Shown: positions 16,474 through 25,719 of the stretch, piece after piece
How the letters are laid out: each line of letters begins with the position of its first letter
Numbering within the stretch: the first letter of the stretch is position 1
Origin: an uncultured Acetatifactor sp.
GTDB taxonomy: Bacteria > Bacillota > Clostridia > Lachnospirales > Lachnospiraceae
Assembly (NCBI GenBank): GCA_910578215.1
Contig: CAJTPH010000004.1
Span: forward strand, 1-64,000
DNA: 64,000 bases
Reading direction: 5' to 3'
The notes under the pieces: generated by a model
The model's database searches: none
What the model was told of the DNA's origin: nothing
The model's input: only the letters and a program-made list of their open reading frames with translations
Made by a program: the position numbers and the translations under genes

Positions 16474-18435
16474 TCATTCTCCTATTACGCTTTGAATTAT
16501 TTTTCTGTGCTTTGCCGCATAGTACAACGCCCAGTCCTGATCGTTGGCCCAGGGATCATAATAATCCGCTTTTTTTCCGTTTACCTGCCTGGGAGCCACC
16601 CGGGCGCAGGAGGCGGAGCCGTCCCGCATAAACAGATTCAGACACCCCCGAAGCGATGACGAAGCCTTTTTCCCATAGCCCGCATCCCCCGTAACGGCAT
16701 ACAGCTGCGCATAAGCCACACCGGAAAGCACGCTCCAGTAATGAGGAAAGGTATCCCCATAGGTACGGTTCTTCCCGAACCAATACCCGTCCCAATGCCT
16801 GATGGCATTGGCGAACTGATGATAGTCCGGCTGCATGCCGTCAAACAGCTCCAAAACCTCCATCTGACGCCTTGCTTCCCTCAAATAAATACCTCTGCCG
16901 CTTATCTGCTCCGCCTGCAGCAGAATACTGACGGCAGGCGCCACAATGCTCTGCTCATACGCCACCTCGGACGCCGGATAATGCAGCCCGTTGCGCAGAA
17001 TCACATCCGCATGCTCCAGAAAATGCCCCTTCAGCAAATCGCTTTCCTTGGCCATCCCTGCCTTTTCCATTTCGCAAAGCAGCTCCGTCATCGGAATGCC
17101 GATGCCGTAAAACCCATTTCCGCCCAGACGGTAATATTCCTCCAGGACATGAAAAGCGTCCCACAGATAATCCCTGTCTCCCGTCAGCCTGTATAATTCC
17201 AGCTGGAATACCGCCATCCACGGGTAATTGTACAGCCGGTTCCAGTCGTTATTCCGGCAGATATCATTGTAAACCGCTCCGGAAGCCCTGTCGAACAATT
17301 CTCGGTACACATACTCCCGGTATTTCATGAGGCTGTCATATACCTCCCTGTCCTCATGGCCCTGAAGATAGAGCGCCAAAAGCACACCCATTCCCATACG
17401 CTCCCGTCCCCCATTGTGGTCGTCCAGGTGGCTGTAGTAAAGCCTGTCCTCCTCCCTGTCGTAAATCAGAAAGGCTCCGTCCAAATGGCTTCCCGCCCCA
17501 GAGTACTGCTGCTTTTGCGCAATAAACCTGCAGCGCCTTTGCAGCATCCTGTCCGGTTCACAGCAGCGGTACAGAGCAACGCTCGTCTCCTTCCCTCCAA
17601 TCCGGATGCGGAACCGATACTCTCCCTCCTCCTGACCGCCGCCCGAGATCCTGACGACCGTTCCCGATTTACCCGCCGAGAGCTTCCAGGCGGCCTTCTC
17701 CCCATTGCATTCGACACAAATATCCCCGTCTTCAACCGCCTTCCCCATGCGGACATCAAATCCCATCTCCTCACCGGGAAAAAAGGTACAATTCTCCGCC
17801 CTTACAAAAGGAAAATCCGACTCCTCCAGCAGCCTTCGTTCAAAATCCTCCCGGTCCTCAAACCAGAACAGATCCCAGACCACCTCCGCCGTCTCTCCCG
17901 GCTCTATCGCCGGAAATACGGGATGCAGAATAAAATCACCTCTGTCCTCGCTTCTCTTATCCACGTCCCGCTCCACGCTGTAGCCGTCGATACTGCCCTT
18001 GATCAGCTGCAGCCCCAGGTGCGGCGGGCGCCCTCCCATGCGGAAGGCCTGCACATACGAAGCCTCCTGCCCGCAGAAAACATGCGTGTGACATCTTCTC
18101 TCCAGGCACTCCTGCGCCGCTTCATAATTATCGTTAAAGGTGACATAGATCCCCACATCCGTATTTTTCAAAAATACAGGAAATTCCGTCACATTGGTAA
18201 ACCGATATACCTCCCGCAGCCTGCCGTTGTCCAAAAGCTCTCTCCTTACCTGAACCTCCAGAGCGCCCGGACTATGTATCGTTCCCCATCTCCTGCTTCC
18301 CAGGACCCAGTTCATCTCCGAACAGTCGCCCCTGCTCCCCAGAAAGACCAGCCTTCCCTCCGAATCCTCCTCCCACAAAAATTCATGCATCCCTTTACCG
18401 CTCATGCTCATAAGCCCGTAACCTCCCGTGTGCAT
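16474..18435 (-). CDS. Predicted six-hairpin glycosidase, substrate unknown
   Basis: 653 residues, no signal peptide, so probably cytoplasmic. The first ~290 residues are beta-rich (GALEVQVRRELL, FPVFLKNTDVGIYVTFND), like the N-terminal sandwich of alpha/alpha barrel hydrolases. Residues ~330-640 are helical with Trp/Tyr-rich loops (SHLDDHNGGRERMGMG, NNDWNRLYNYPWMAVFQLEL, AIRHWDGYWFGKNRTYGD, DYYDPWANDQDWALYY), typical of six-hairpin glycosidases. Catalytic residues were not assigned. Convergent with uxaC, it may release uronates from imported pectin or rhamnogalacturonan oligosaccharides, but nothing in its own promoter shows coregulation. Confidence 0.7.
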   Translation of the reverse strand: MHTGGYGLMSMSGKGMHEFLWEEDSEGRLVFLGSRGDCSEMNWVLGSRRWGTIHSPGALEVQVRRELLDNGRLREVYRFTNVTEFPVFLKNTDVGIYVTFNDNYEAAQECLERRCHTHVFCGQEASYVQAFRMGGRPPHLGLQLIKGSIDGYSVERDVDKRSEDRGDFILHPVFPAIEPGETAEVVWDLFWFEDREDFERRLLEESDFPFVRAENCTFFPGEEMGFDVRMGKAVEDGDICVECNGEKAAWKLSAGKSGTVVRISGGGQEEGEYRFRIRIGGKETSVALYRCCEPDRMLQRRCRFIAQKQQYSGAGSHLDGAFLIYDREEDRLYYSHLDDHNGGRERMGMGVLLALYLQGHEDREVYDSLMKYREYVYRELFDRASGAVYNDICRNNDWNRLYNYPWMAVFQLELYRLTGDRDYLWDAFHVLEEYYRLGGNGFYGIGIPMTELLCEMEKAGMAKESDLLKGHFLEHADVILRNGLHYPASEVAYEQSIVAPAVSILLQAEQISGRGIYLREARRQMEVLELFDGMQPDYHQFANAIRHWDGYWFGKNRTYGDTFPHYWSVLSGVAYAQLYAVTGDAGYGKKASSSLRGCLNLFMRDGSASCARVAPRQVNGKKADYYDPWANDQDWALYYAAKHRKIIQSVIGE

Positions 18436-18449
18436 ACGTAAAAAGCCTG

Positions 18450-19907
18450 TTAAACGCTCTCCGCCTCCGCCTTCTCGTCCACCAGGTTAATATTTTTCCA
18501 CTTTCCCTGACGGTATCGCAGATATACCAGCAGCGCACCCAAAAGCCAGCTCACAAGCAGCGAGAAAAACAGCGCGTCCGGATGACCCTTGGGCCACTCC
18601 TGCGAAGCGTTGAAATGCGCCAGCAGATACGCCAGGGGCACCCGCACCACCACCGTTGTGATAAGGGAGATCACCATTGTGGAGACCGTATCCCCCGCCG
18701 CCCGCAGGATACCCCCATAAATCTGGGTGATACCCATGGCGATATATCCCGCCGCAAGAATCTGCAGCCCCCGACCGCCCAGGTCAACCACCTTCCGGTA
18801 TACGTCAGGGTCCGTGCTCTCCTGATTGATAAATATTTCAATAAGCTGCTTTCCGAATAAGAGCAGCGCCAGCACAATGACCATGGACGTGCCAAGGGCA
18901 AGCATAAGAGCCGCCCTCTCCCCGGATTTCAGGCGCTCCATTTTCTTCGCCCCAATATTCTGTCCGATGTAGGTGGAAATTGCAAGCCCAAAGGTAAACG
19001 CCGGAAGCACGGCAAAGCCGTCCACCCTCATGATCGCCACATTGATCGCAGGCACAAAATCCCCCATCTGGTTCGTCAGGCTCTGGACAAAAACCAGGGC
19101 AAGGGAAAAGATCGCCTGCGTCAACCCGGAGGGAAGCCCCAGCTTCAGAATCAAGCCGGCTGTATCCGGCTTGGGAACCAGCGTCTCCTTCTTAACTTCC
19201 ACTATATCCTTCATATGGGTCAGACGAATCAGACATAAAACCGCCGAAACCGTCTGGGCGATAATCGTCGCCCATGCGACGCCCTGCACACCCAATCCAA
19301 GCCCTGCCACAAACCAAATGTCCAGCACAATGTTCAACGCCGCGGAGACAAGCAGATACAGAAGCGGGTAAAAGCTGTCCCCCAGCCCACGCAAAATACC
19401 TGATATAATATTATAAAAGGCAACCCCAAGAATCCCCAAAAAGGTAATCTGAAGATAAGCCGCCGCCAAATCAAGATATTTCTCCGGCGTATTGATCAGT
19501 TGAAGCAGCGGACGCGAAACGGGAATTCCCACCGCCATAATAATGACGGCCGCAATCACCACCAGCGTAACGGACGTTCCGACACAGACCGAGAGCTTCT
19601 CCTTCTCCTTTGCGCCAAAATACTGGGCCACAAGGATTCCCGCACCTGTGGCTATGGCAATAAAAAGCACCAGCAGCAGATTTATGATCGGCGAGGAAAC
19701 GCCCACCGCCGACAGGGCATCCACACCGTTATATCCGTTTTGTTCCACCGTGCAGTACTTTCCCACCACGACGGAATCCACCGCGGAATACAGCTGCTGG
19801 GCGAAATTGCCTATCAACAGCGGAAACGCGAATTTAGCAATGGATTTGACAGGACTTCCCACCGTCATATCCTGCGCCCCAAACAATTTTTTTATCTTTT
19901 CAAACAC
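18450..19907 (-). CDS. MATE-family efflux transporter
   Basis: 485 residues with about 12 membrane segments. The N-terminal half begins PVKSIAKFAFPLLIGNFAQQ and contains LSAVGVSSPI; the second half repeats the fold (PAINVAIMRVDGF, GLAISTYIGQNIGAKK). MATE proteins export cationic drugs or metabolites by Na+ or H+ antiport. I place the start at a GTG (19907) seven bases after GGGAGG; the in-frame codons further upstream lack a suitable site. It lies downstream of ktrA beyond a hairpin and a 33-base repeat array. Confidence 0.93.
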   Translation of the reverse strand: MFEKIKKLFGAQDMTVGSPVKSIAKFAFPLLIGNFAQQLYSAVDSVVVGKYCTVEQNGYNGVDALSAVGVSSPIINLLLVLFIAIATGAGILVAQYFGAKEKEKLSVCVGTSVTLVVIAAVIIMAVGIPVSRPLLQLINTPEKYLDLAAAYLQITFLGILGVAFYNIISGILRGLGDSFYPLLYLLVSAALNIVLDIWFVAGLGLGVQGVAWATIIAQTVSAVLCLIRLTHMKDIVEVKKETLVPKPDTAGLILKLGLPSGLTQAIFSLALVFVQSLTNQMGDFVPAINVAIMRVDGFAVLPAFTFGLAISTYIGQNIGAKKMERLKSGERAALMLALGTSMVIVLALLLFGKQLIEIFINQESTDPDVYRKVVDLGGRGLQILAAGYIAMGITQIYGGILRAAGDTVSTMVISLITTVVVRVPLAYLLAHFNASQEWPKGHPDALFFSLLVSWLLGALLVYLRYRQGKWKNINLVDEKAEAESV

Positions 19908-19984
19908 TTTCCTTCCTCCCTTGTTTCCCATGTATTTTCCTGGTCTCACGCCCGCCTCACAGCTTCCCCTTCCGCCCTGAAAGA

Positions 19985-20132
19985 AAAGGCGGCCGGCTTA
20001 CCTTCTCTCCTGATCAAAAACCTGCCGGCTTACCTTCTCTCCTGATCAAAACGGCGGCCGGCTTACTTCCTCTCCTGAGCAGAACGCCTGCCGGATCACT
20101 TCCTCTCCTGATCAAAAAAACCGCCGGCTCAC
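19985..20132. repeat. 33-base tandem repeat array, about 4.5 copies
   Basis: Degenerate units with core GCCGGCTTACCTTCTCTCC followed by TGATCAAAA. The core CCGGCTTA or its variant starts at 19993, 20025, 20058, 20091 and 20124, giving steps of 32, 33, 33 and 33. No spacers of CRISPR type. It fills the gap between the ktrA terminator and the MATE gene. Confidence 0.85.
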
Positions 20133-20139
20133 TGTGACA

Positions 20140-20166
20140 AAGAGCGGGGAATGACTTCCCCGCTCT
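20140..20166. terminator. Hairpin after ktrA
   Basis: AGAGCGGGGAA / TTCCCCGCTCT with a four-base loop, directly after the ktrA stop. On the minus strand it is followed only by TTTGTCAC, so termination may be partial. Confidence 0.65.
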
Positions 20167-20808
20167 CTAGGTAAGCGCTCCGATATGCTCTGCAGTACCC
20201 ATGACCATAATGCTCTCGTCCTCCTCAAACACATGGCTGGGATGAGGCAGCGGAAAGATCTGGTTCTGCTTTTTGGTGGCAAGGACACTGACATGATACC
20301 TGGTCCGGATGGACAAGTCCACCATGCTCTTTCCCAGCCACTCCTTCGGAACTGCAATCTCATAAATACCTATTTCCGGTGTCAGTTCAACATAGTCAAA
20401 AATATTGTCCGCGCCGAACTTGATGGCAAGGCGCTCGGCAACCTCTCTCTCGGCATAGGAAACATAGTCCGCCCCGTTTCTGAGAAGCAGCTTTCTGTGT
20501 ACATCCCTGGTGGCGCGGGCCACAATATACTTACAGCCCAGGTCCTTCAGCAGTACGGTGATCTCAAGCACCGTCTGAAAATTCTCACCGATTGCAATTA
20601 CCGCAAGGTCAAAATTGTCCACTCCCAGAGACTTCATAAAACGCTCGTCCGTGGCATCTCCAATGAGTATCTGCTGAATCATGCCCACTGCGGCGTCCGC
20701 CCTCTCCTCGCTGTCATCCACTGCCAGCACCTCGTGGCCGTTCTCCAGAAATGTCTTTGCCATATGACGCCCGAAACGCCCAAGACCGATTACCAAAATT
20801 GACTTCAT
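20167..20808 (-). CDS. ktrA: Potassium uptake regulatory subunit KtrA/TrkA
   Basis: 213 residues, the cytosolic gating ring of a Ktr K+ transporter. RCK_N fold with SILVIGLGRFGRHMAKTF and the acidic end of beta-2 at VLAVDDSEERA (nucleotide binding). RCK_C domain from residue ~140, with VPKEWLGKSMVDLSIRTRY and EEDESIMVMG. The ATG at 20808 is chosen because SILVIG starts the fold; upstream codons are extra. It follows ktrB after a 125-base gap. Confidence 0.93.
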   Translation of the reverse strand: MKSILVIGLGRFGRHMAKTFLENGHEVLAVDDSEERADAAVGMIQQILIGDATDERFMKSLGVDNFDLAVIAIGENFQTVLEITVLLKDLGCKYIVARATRDVHRKLLLRNGADYVSYAEREVAERLAIKFGADNIFDYVELTPEIGIYEIAVPKEWLGKSMVDLSIRTRYHVSVLATKKQNQIFPLPHPSHVFEEDESIMVMGTAEHIGALT

Positions 20809-20933
20809 ACCTGACCCCCTGTGCGCTCCCGTGCGCATGCCAGCGTATGCCTCCGCATACACTTCAAATTTCCTGACGATAAAATTCCGTTCCCGGATTT
20901 TTTAATTTCCCACTCCGCGATTTCCTTCGCACC

Positions 20934-22289
20934 TCAGCCTACCTGCACCTTCTCCAGGGGCAGCCTTGAGTTTGTGACCCTCTTATCCGACGAAAAGGCC
21001 AGCAGCATGGTAATGGAGCCCACACGCCCGCACAGCATCAGAAATGCCAGCAGCAGCTTGGAAACCATGCCAAGCGACGGCGTAACGCCAAGGGTCACCC
21101 CCACCGTAGCCATTGCCGAGACCGACTCAAAAAACGCGGTGATAAACGGCAGATCCTCAATTGCAGAAATAATCACTCCCACTGCTACGGTCAGGATCAG
21201 ATAGGTCATAAACACACAGGACGCCGTCCTGGTGATTCCCTCCTCCATCCTGCGCCCAAACATTTCGATATTTTTCTTCCGGCGGAAGGTCGCAATGATG
21301 CTGATACACAATATCCAAAAGGTTGTGGTCTTGATTCCTCCCGCGGTAGAGCCGGTGGAGCCTCCTATAAACATCAGACAGATCATAACAAAAAGGGAGC
21401 TTTCCGTCATGCCTGCAAGGTCCACCGTGTTAAAGCCCGCCGTCCTTGCCGTGACGGACTGGAACAGGCTTGCCTGAAGCTTTTCACCAAGGGACAGACC
21501 TGCGTAAAGCGGATGATTCCACTCCAGCAGGGCAAATACTGCCGCACCGATTACTATAAGGCTTAAGCTTATGGACAGCACCATTTTGCTCTGCAGCCGC
21601 AGGCGTTTAAAATGCAGCCTGCGCTCCTTCAGATCATGCCACACAAAGAAGCCCAGCCCCCCTATGACGATCAAGAGCATAATCACCGTACAGAAATACC
21701 AGTCGCCCGCCAAGCCGGTAAGAGAGGAAAACCGGCCGGACGTTCCTCCCATCAGGTCAAAGCCGGCGTTGCAGAAAGCAGAAACAGCATGAAATACGGA
21801 AAAATAAATTCCCTTTGCCCAGCCGAACTTCGGTATAAACACAAAGCTTAATAAAAACGCTCCAATAAGCTCAACCACCATGGTTCCCATTGCAATAAAC
21901 TTGGTCATCCGCACTATACCGCCGATCTGGGGCGCCGAGATGGAATTCTGCATGATGGAGCGCTGATTTAGACCTATCTTCTGCCTGGTCAGCACCATTA
22001 CCAAAATCGCCACCGTCATAAAGCCCACGCCGCCCACCTGAATCAGAGCCAGGATAACCAGCTGTCCAAACAGCGTCCAGTGGGTAAAGGTATCAAACCT
22101 CACCAGCCCCGTCACACAGGTCGCCGAGGTCGCCGTAAAAAAACAGTCTGACACCGGCGTGCCCCCGGCGCCCCTGGTGGCCGCCGGCAGCGCCAAAAGC
22201 AGGGTTCCCAGCGCAATTATGACAAGATACCCGCTTAAGATCAGCTTCATCGGTGAAATATTATGCCAAACGTTAAATTTTTGTTTCAC
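20934..22289 (-). CDS. ktrB: Potassium uptake pore protein KtrB (TrkH family)
   Basis: 451 residues from a GTG start. The four membrane-pore-membrane repeats of TrkH/KtrB are recognisable: SATCVTGLVRFDT, AFCNAGFDLMGG, ARTAGFNTVDLAG with GGSTGSTAGGIKTTT, and SVSAMATVGVTLGVTP, each with a filter-like glycine. With KtrA it forms a Na+- or H+-coupled K+ importer. It starts seven bases after the buk stop, so it is translationally linked to butyrate kinase. Confidence 0.94.
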   Translation of the reverse strand: MKQKFNVWHNISPMKLILSGYLVIIALGTLLLALPAATRGAGGTPVSDCFFTATSATCVTGLVRFDTFTHWTLFGQLVILALIQVGGVGFMTVAILVMVLTRQKIGLNQRSIMQNSISAPQIGGIVRMTKFIAMGTMVVELIGAFLLSFVFIPKFGWAKGIYFSVFHAVSAFCNAGFDLMGGTSGRFSSLTGLAGDWYFCTVIMLLIVIGGLGFFVWHDLKERRLHFKRLRLQSKMVLSISLSLIVIGAAVFALLEWNHPLYAGLSLGEKLQASLFQSVTARTAGFNTVDLAGMTESSLFVMICLMFIGGSTGSTAGGIKTTTFWILCISIIATFRRKKNIEMFGRRMEEGITRTASCVFMTYLILTVAVGVIISAIEDLPFITAFFESVSAMATVGVTLGVTPSLGMVSKLLLAFLMLCGRVGSITMLLAFSSDKRVTNSRLPLEKVQVG

Positions 22290-22296
22290 TCTACTC

Positions 22297-23364
22297 TTAA
22301 TACTCCATCAGCTTTTCTTCGCCGTTAAGCACACGCATCGCCCCCTGGGCCAGCGCGAGCAGCTCATCCTCCCCGGGATACACGGTAAAGGGCGCAATCC
22401 ACTCCGTCCTCTCCCTCAGCGCCGCAATCACGTCCGCGCCATAGGCGATACCGCCGGTTACAATAATCTGATCCACCTCTCCGTTCAGCACGCACGCCAT
22501 GGAACCGATATCCTTTGCAACCTGCAGCAGAAACGCCTGCTTTGCCTCCGCCGCCTTTTCGTCGCCCTCGCCAGCACGCCTGGTCACCTCCCGCATATCG
22601 TTTGTTCCAAGATACGCATTAAAGCCACCCTTGCCGATAAGCTTGCCGTATATTTCCTGCTCGGTGTATTTTCCCGAGAAGCAAAGCTTAACAAGCGCAC
22701 CGCAGGGCACGCCGCCTGCACGCTCCGGAGAGAACGCTCCGTCCCCGTCAAAGGCGCTGAACACATCTATTACCTTCCCGTCCACATGTGCGCCCACAGA
22801 CACGCCGCCGCCCATATGCACCACGATCAGACGTAAGGACTCGTATGACTTTCCGACCTCCCTGGCATACCTCTTTGCCACCGCCTTCTGATTCAGCGCA
22901 TGGAAAATGCTGCCCCGGGGAATCTCTGCCATACCCGAATACCGCGCAATGGGCATCAGCTCGTCAACCACCACCGGATCAACGATATAGGCGGGAACAC
23001 CGATAGCATCCCCAAACTCCCGCGCCAAAATTCCCCCCAAATTGGAGGCATGCTGCCCCTGAACACCCTTTTTCAGATCCTCAAGTAGCTCGTCCGTCAC
23101 CGCATAGGTTCCGCCGGAAATGGGCTTCAGCATACCGCCGCGCCCCACAACCACATTAAGGCTGCCCATATCAAAATTCTTGGACTCCAACAGATCCGTA
23201 ATGATTTTTTTGCGGAAATCCTTCTGATCCACAATAGCCGCATACCGACTGATCTCCTCCGTGGAATGCCTTAAGGTCTCCTCAAACAAAAGATTCTCAT
23301 CCTCAAACACACCGATTTTTGTAGAGGTAGAGCCGGGATTGATAATTAAGCTTTTTATAGACAT
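22297..23364 (-). CDS. buk: Butyrate kinase
   Basis: 355 residues of the acetokinase family, the normal Buk length. Seen: N-terminal LIINPGSTSTKIGVF, VVGRGGMLKPISGG, VDELMPIARYSG, IFHALNQKAVAKRYA, VHMGGGVSVGAH, GAFSPERAGGVPCG and IIVTGGIAYG. It makes butyrate (or branched-chain acid) and ATP from the acyl phosphate formed by Ptb. GGGAGG precedes the ATG. Two palindromic repeats separate it from ptb upstream; ktrB follows almost without gap. Confidence 0.95.
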   Translation of the reverse strand: MSIKSLIINPGSTSTKIGVFEDENLLFEETLRHSTEEISRYAAIVDQKDFRKKIITDLLESKNFDMGSLNVVVGRGGMLKPISGGTYAVTDELLEDLKKGVQGQHASNLGGILAREFGDAIGVPAYIVDPVVVDELMPIARYSGMAEIPRGSIFHALNQKAVAKRYAREVGKSYESLRLIVVHMGGGVSVGAHVDGKVIDVFSAFDGDGAFSPERAGGVPCGALVKLCFSGKYTEQEIYGKLIGKGGFNAYLGTNDMREVTRRAGEGDEKAAEAKQAFLLQVAKDIGSMACVLNGEVDQIIVTGGIAYGADVIAALRERTEWIAPFTVYPGEDELLALAQGAMRVLNGEEKLMEY

Positions 23365-23386
23365 TTGTTTTCCTCCCTATATTTTA

Positions 23387-23620
23387 AGTTCCGTCTCTGC
23401 TCTGCAACGCCCCCATGGGGGGAAGCAATTTCCATCTCTGTTTCACACATCTGTAAATTCCTTCCGGGGACGTCTTCGTTTCGAGACTGTTTTTAAAGTT
23501 CTGTTATATAAAGTTCCGTCTCTGCTCTGCAACGCCCCCATGGGGGGGAAGCAATTTCCATCTCTGTTTCACACACCTGTAAATTCCTTCCGGGGGCGTC
23601 TTCGTTTCGAGACTGTTTTT
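23387..23620. repeat. Palindromic repeat family, locus B (two copies)
   Basis: Copies at 23387-23496 and 23512-23620, with a short gap holding a broken AGTTC start. They share the GTCTC...GAGAC ends and the GGAAGCAATTTCCA / AAATTCCTTCC stem with locus A (5596-5842), but carry GCAACGCCCCCATGGGG where A has CTGCGCCCCTTTGGGG. As in locus A, the AGTTCC end faces the downstream ribosome binding site, here that of buk. Confidence 0.88.
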
Positions 23621-23669
23621 GTTTTTTAATTCCGCAGTCTTCCCTGCCAGGGTACTTCGGACTATACAA

Positions 23670-24593
23670 TCAGCCGTTTTTCTTCATTTCCTCCGCCACC
23701 ACTGCCGCAAGAGCAATGGAATTTACCTTGGTCTCAAAGGAATCCGAACGGCTGGTCAAAATTACGGGAACCTTTGTACCGGTCAAAATACAGCCGTTTT
23801 TCATTTCGGGAACCGTATGTACAATACATTTGTACACAAGATTTCCCGCGTGAATGTCCGGGAACACCAGCATATCCGCATCTCCCTGAATCTTTCTGTC
23901 GGAAGCTCCCTTATGTTTTACCGCCTCGGGGTCTACCGCCAGATCCAAGGAAAGGGGACCATCAACGACACAGCCTGCAAGCTCTCCCTCCTCGCACATC
24001 TTCGTAAGCTCCGCAGCCTCCACGGTAGCAGGCATCTTGGGATTGACCACCTCTACCGCCGCAAGGACCGCCGCCTTGGGGCACTCGATGCCGCATGCCC
24101 TGCATACGGGAACCGTATTCCTGATAATATTTACCTTATCCTCCAATGTAGGATAAGGTATAAAAGCAACATCCGTCAGGAATAAAAGCCGGTCAAACTG
24201 AGGAAGATCAAAAACAGCCACATGGGAAAGCGGCGCGCCGGTCCTGAGCCCTGCTTCCTTATCCAGCACGCTCTTTAAGAAATTCTTGGTGTCCACCAAA
24301 CCCTTCATGTACATGTCAACCTCGCCGTCATGTGCAAGCTTTACCGCCTTCAGCGCCGCCTGAATCATATCCGGCTCGTCGATGATCCTGTATCCCGCCA
24401 AATCCATATCAATGGAGGCGGCAATTTCCCTGATCTTCGCCTCGTCGCCCACCAGGACAGCCTCCGCTATTCCCCTTGCCTTCGCCTCCTTCACAGCTTC
24501 AAGCACCGCGGAATCCTGTGCCGCGGCGACGGCAACCTTCTTCATGCCGCAGCCCTTCATCTTCGCAATAATTTCATCAAAACCGTGTCTCAT
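23670..24593 (-). CDS. ptb: Phosphate butyryltransferase
   Basis: 307 residues, the family's usual length. Transfers the acyl group of butyryl-CoA (or isobutyryl/isovaleryl-CoA) to phosphate. Seen: VAVAAAQDSAVLEAVKEA, LVGDEAKI, MKGLVDTKNFLKSVL, VDGPLSLDLAVDPEA, ADMLVFPDIHAGN and the end VPVILTSRSDSFETKVNSI. The ATG at 24593 is preceded by AAAGGAAG; the 40 codons further upstream do not match the family. First gene of a probable ptb-buk-ktrB-ktrA operon. Confidence 0.94.
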   Translation of the reverse strand: MRHGFDEIIAKMKGCGMKKVAVAAAQDSAVLEAVKEAKARGIAEAVLVGDEAKIREIAASIDMDLAGYRIIDEPDMIQAALKAVKLAHDGEVDMYMKGLVDTKNFLKSVLDKEAGLRTGAPLSHVAVFDLPQFDRLLFLTDVAFIPYPTLEDKVNIIRNTVPVCRACGIECPKAAVLAAVEVVNPKMPATVEAAELTKMCEEGELAGCVVDGPLSLDLAVDPEAVKHKGASDRKIQGDADMLVFPDIHAGNLVYKCIVHTVPEMKNGCILTGTKVPVILTSRSDSFETKVNSIALAAVVAEEMKKNG

Positions 24594-24684
24594 TATTTTT
24601 CTGCTTCCTTTCCACCCGCCAAGAGTCTTTTCTTTTCTGTCTTCTATACCCAAGCTTATACCTGAAGTATTTTTCATCGTTAAA

Positions 24685-24713
24685 ATAATAGCACGGTCAC
24701 TTTTAAAAAGCAA
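24685..24713 (-). promoter_or_regulatory. Promoter of the ptb operon
   Basis: TTGCTT (24708-24713), 17 bases, TATTAT (24685-24690) on the minus strand. Confidence 0.7.
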
Positions 24714-24832
24714 TATGTTTAAACAAACCTCTGGCCGCTCATCAGCCCCTGCACCCTTCCATTAAAAACCCCTGACCGAGCCCTCCGACAAAAGCCTTCT
24801 CTCAAAGACTTATAAGCACATTTTACTTTATG

Positions 24833-25321
24833 CTACCTCACTTCTCCCAAAGCTGTCATGTGGAGCAACATATTGAGCAGCCCCGTACAGCCTTCCGTCA
24901 CATCCGCATATGTGGCATCAAAATCTCCGGTGTACCAGGGGTCCGCAATATCGCGGTCCGATCCGGCAAACGATAACAGCTTATAAACCTTTCCCTCCGG
25001 GTCCCCTCCAAGCATCCGAAGCATATTACGAATATTAGTGCTGTCCATGCCGATAAGATAATCATATTTCCCGTAATCCGCCCGAGTCAGCTGTACGGCG
25101 CGCTTTCCCTCGCAATCGATGCCATGCTCCCCAAGCTTCGCCTTCGCAGGCGGATAAACAGGATTCCCCATCCCATTCCATATCTCCTCTGTGCTGGTGG
25201 CGGCAGATGCAATATAAAGCTGATCCGAAATTCCCGCCCTCTCCGCCAGGTCTTTCATTACAAATTCTGCCATGGGGCTGCGGCAGATATTACCATGGCA
25301 GACGAATAGTATTTTTATCAT
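24833..25321 (-). CDS. Low-molecular-weight protein tyrosine phosphatase
   Basis: 162 residues. The P-loop CHGNICRS (Cys8, Arg14) starts the catalytic site, and the general acid lies in DPWYTGDF near residue 127. Such enzymes dephosphorylate Tyr residues, or phosphoarginine in some Firmicutes; the target is unknown. AAGGAG lies 12 bases before the ATG. An extended -10 (TGCTATGAT, near 25420) on the minus strand could drive it as a single gene. Confidence 0.95.
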   Translation of the reverse strand: MIKILFVCHGNICRSPMAEFVMKDLAERAGISDQLYIASAATSTEEIWNGMGNPVYPPAKAKLGEHGIDCEGKRAVQLTRADYGKYDYLIGMDSTNIRNMLRMLGGDPEGKVYKLLSFAGSDRDIADPWYTGDFDATYADVTEGCTGLLNMLLHMTALGEVR

Positions 25322-25512
25322 GGTTTACATATCTCCTTATATCTCGGTATAACCTGGTTTTTTCCCTTTTTTTTAGGTTTTATCTCTGACCCCAAAAACT
25401 CTCTATGCTCTATATCATAGCACACCTTGGCATATCTTGTCCCCCAAAACAGGCAAAAAAAGAAGTAAAATGACCTCTTTTTTACCTATCCCAGAGGTAA
25501 ATTCTTATCCGT

Positions 25513-25719
25513 TTACACTTCCTTTCTAAGTCTTTCTTCCAATTCTCGCATCTCCCTTTCCACGTCCTCATAATCCAAATGTGTATAGCATTGTAAGGTA
25601 GTCCTTATATCTTCGTGTCCCATAAGCTTTTGTAAAGTTTTAGGACTTACCCCATCCCTCACCCTATTCGTGCAATATGTATGCCTGCACACATGGGGCG
25701 TTATCTTTGGCAGCAGCAA
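25513..25719 (-). pseudogene. C-terminal fragment of a tyrosine recombinase (integrase)
   Basis: 68 residues holding the end of a conjugative-transposon-type integrase: PHVCRHTYC with the HxxR box, LMGHEDIRTTLQCYTH with the last His and the nucleophile Tyr. The N-terminal DNA-binding and core domains are missing. The fragment joins an IS256-type transposase fragment near 25705-25720, so an insertion followed by deletion removed the rest. It is unlikely to recombine by itself. Confidence 0.85.

Noticed and set aside
19985..20132. CRISPR array
   Set aside because: Degenerate contiguous 33-base units with no spacer sequences.
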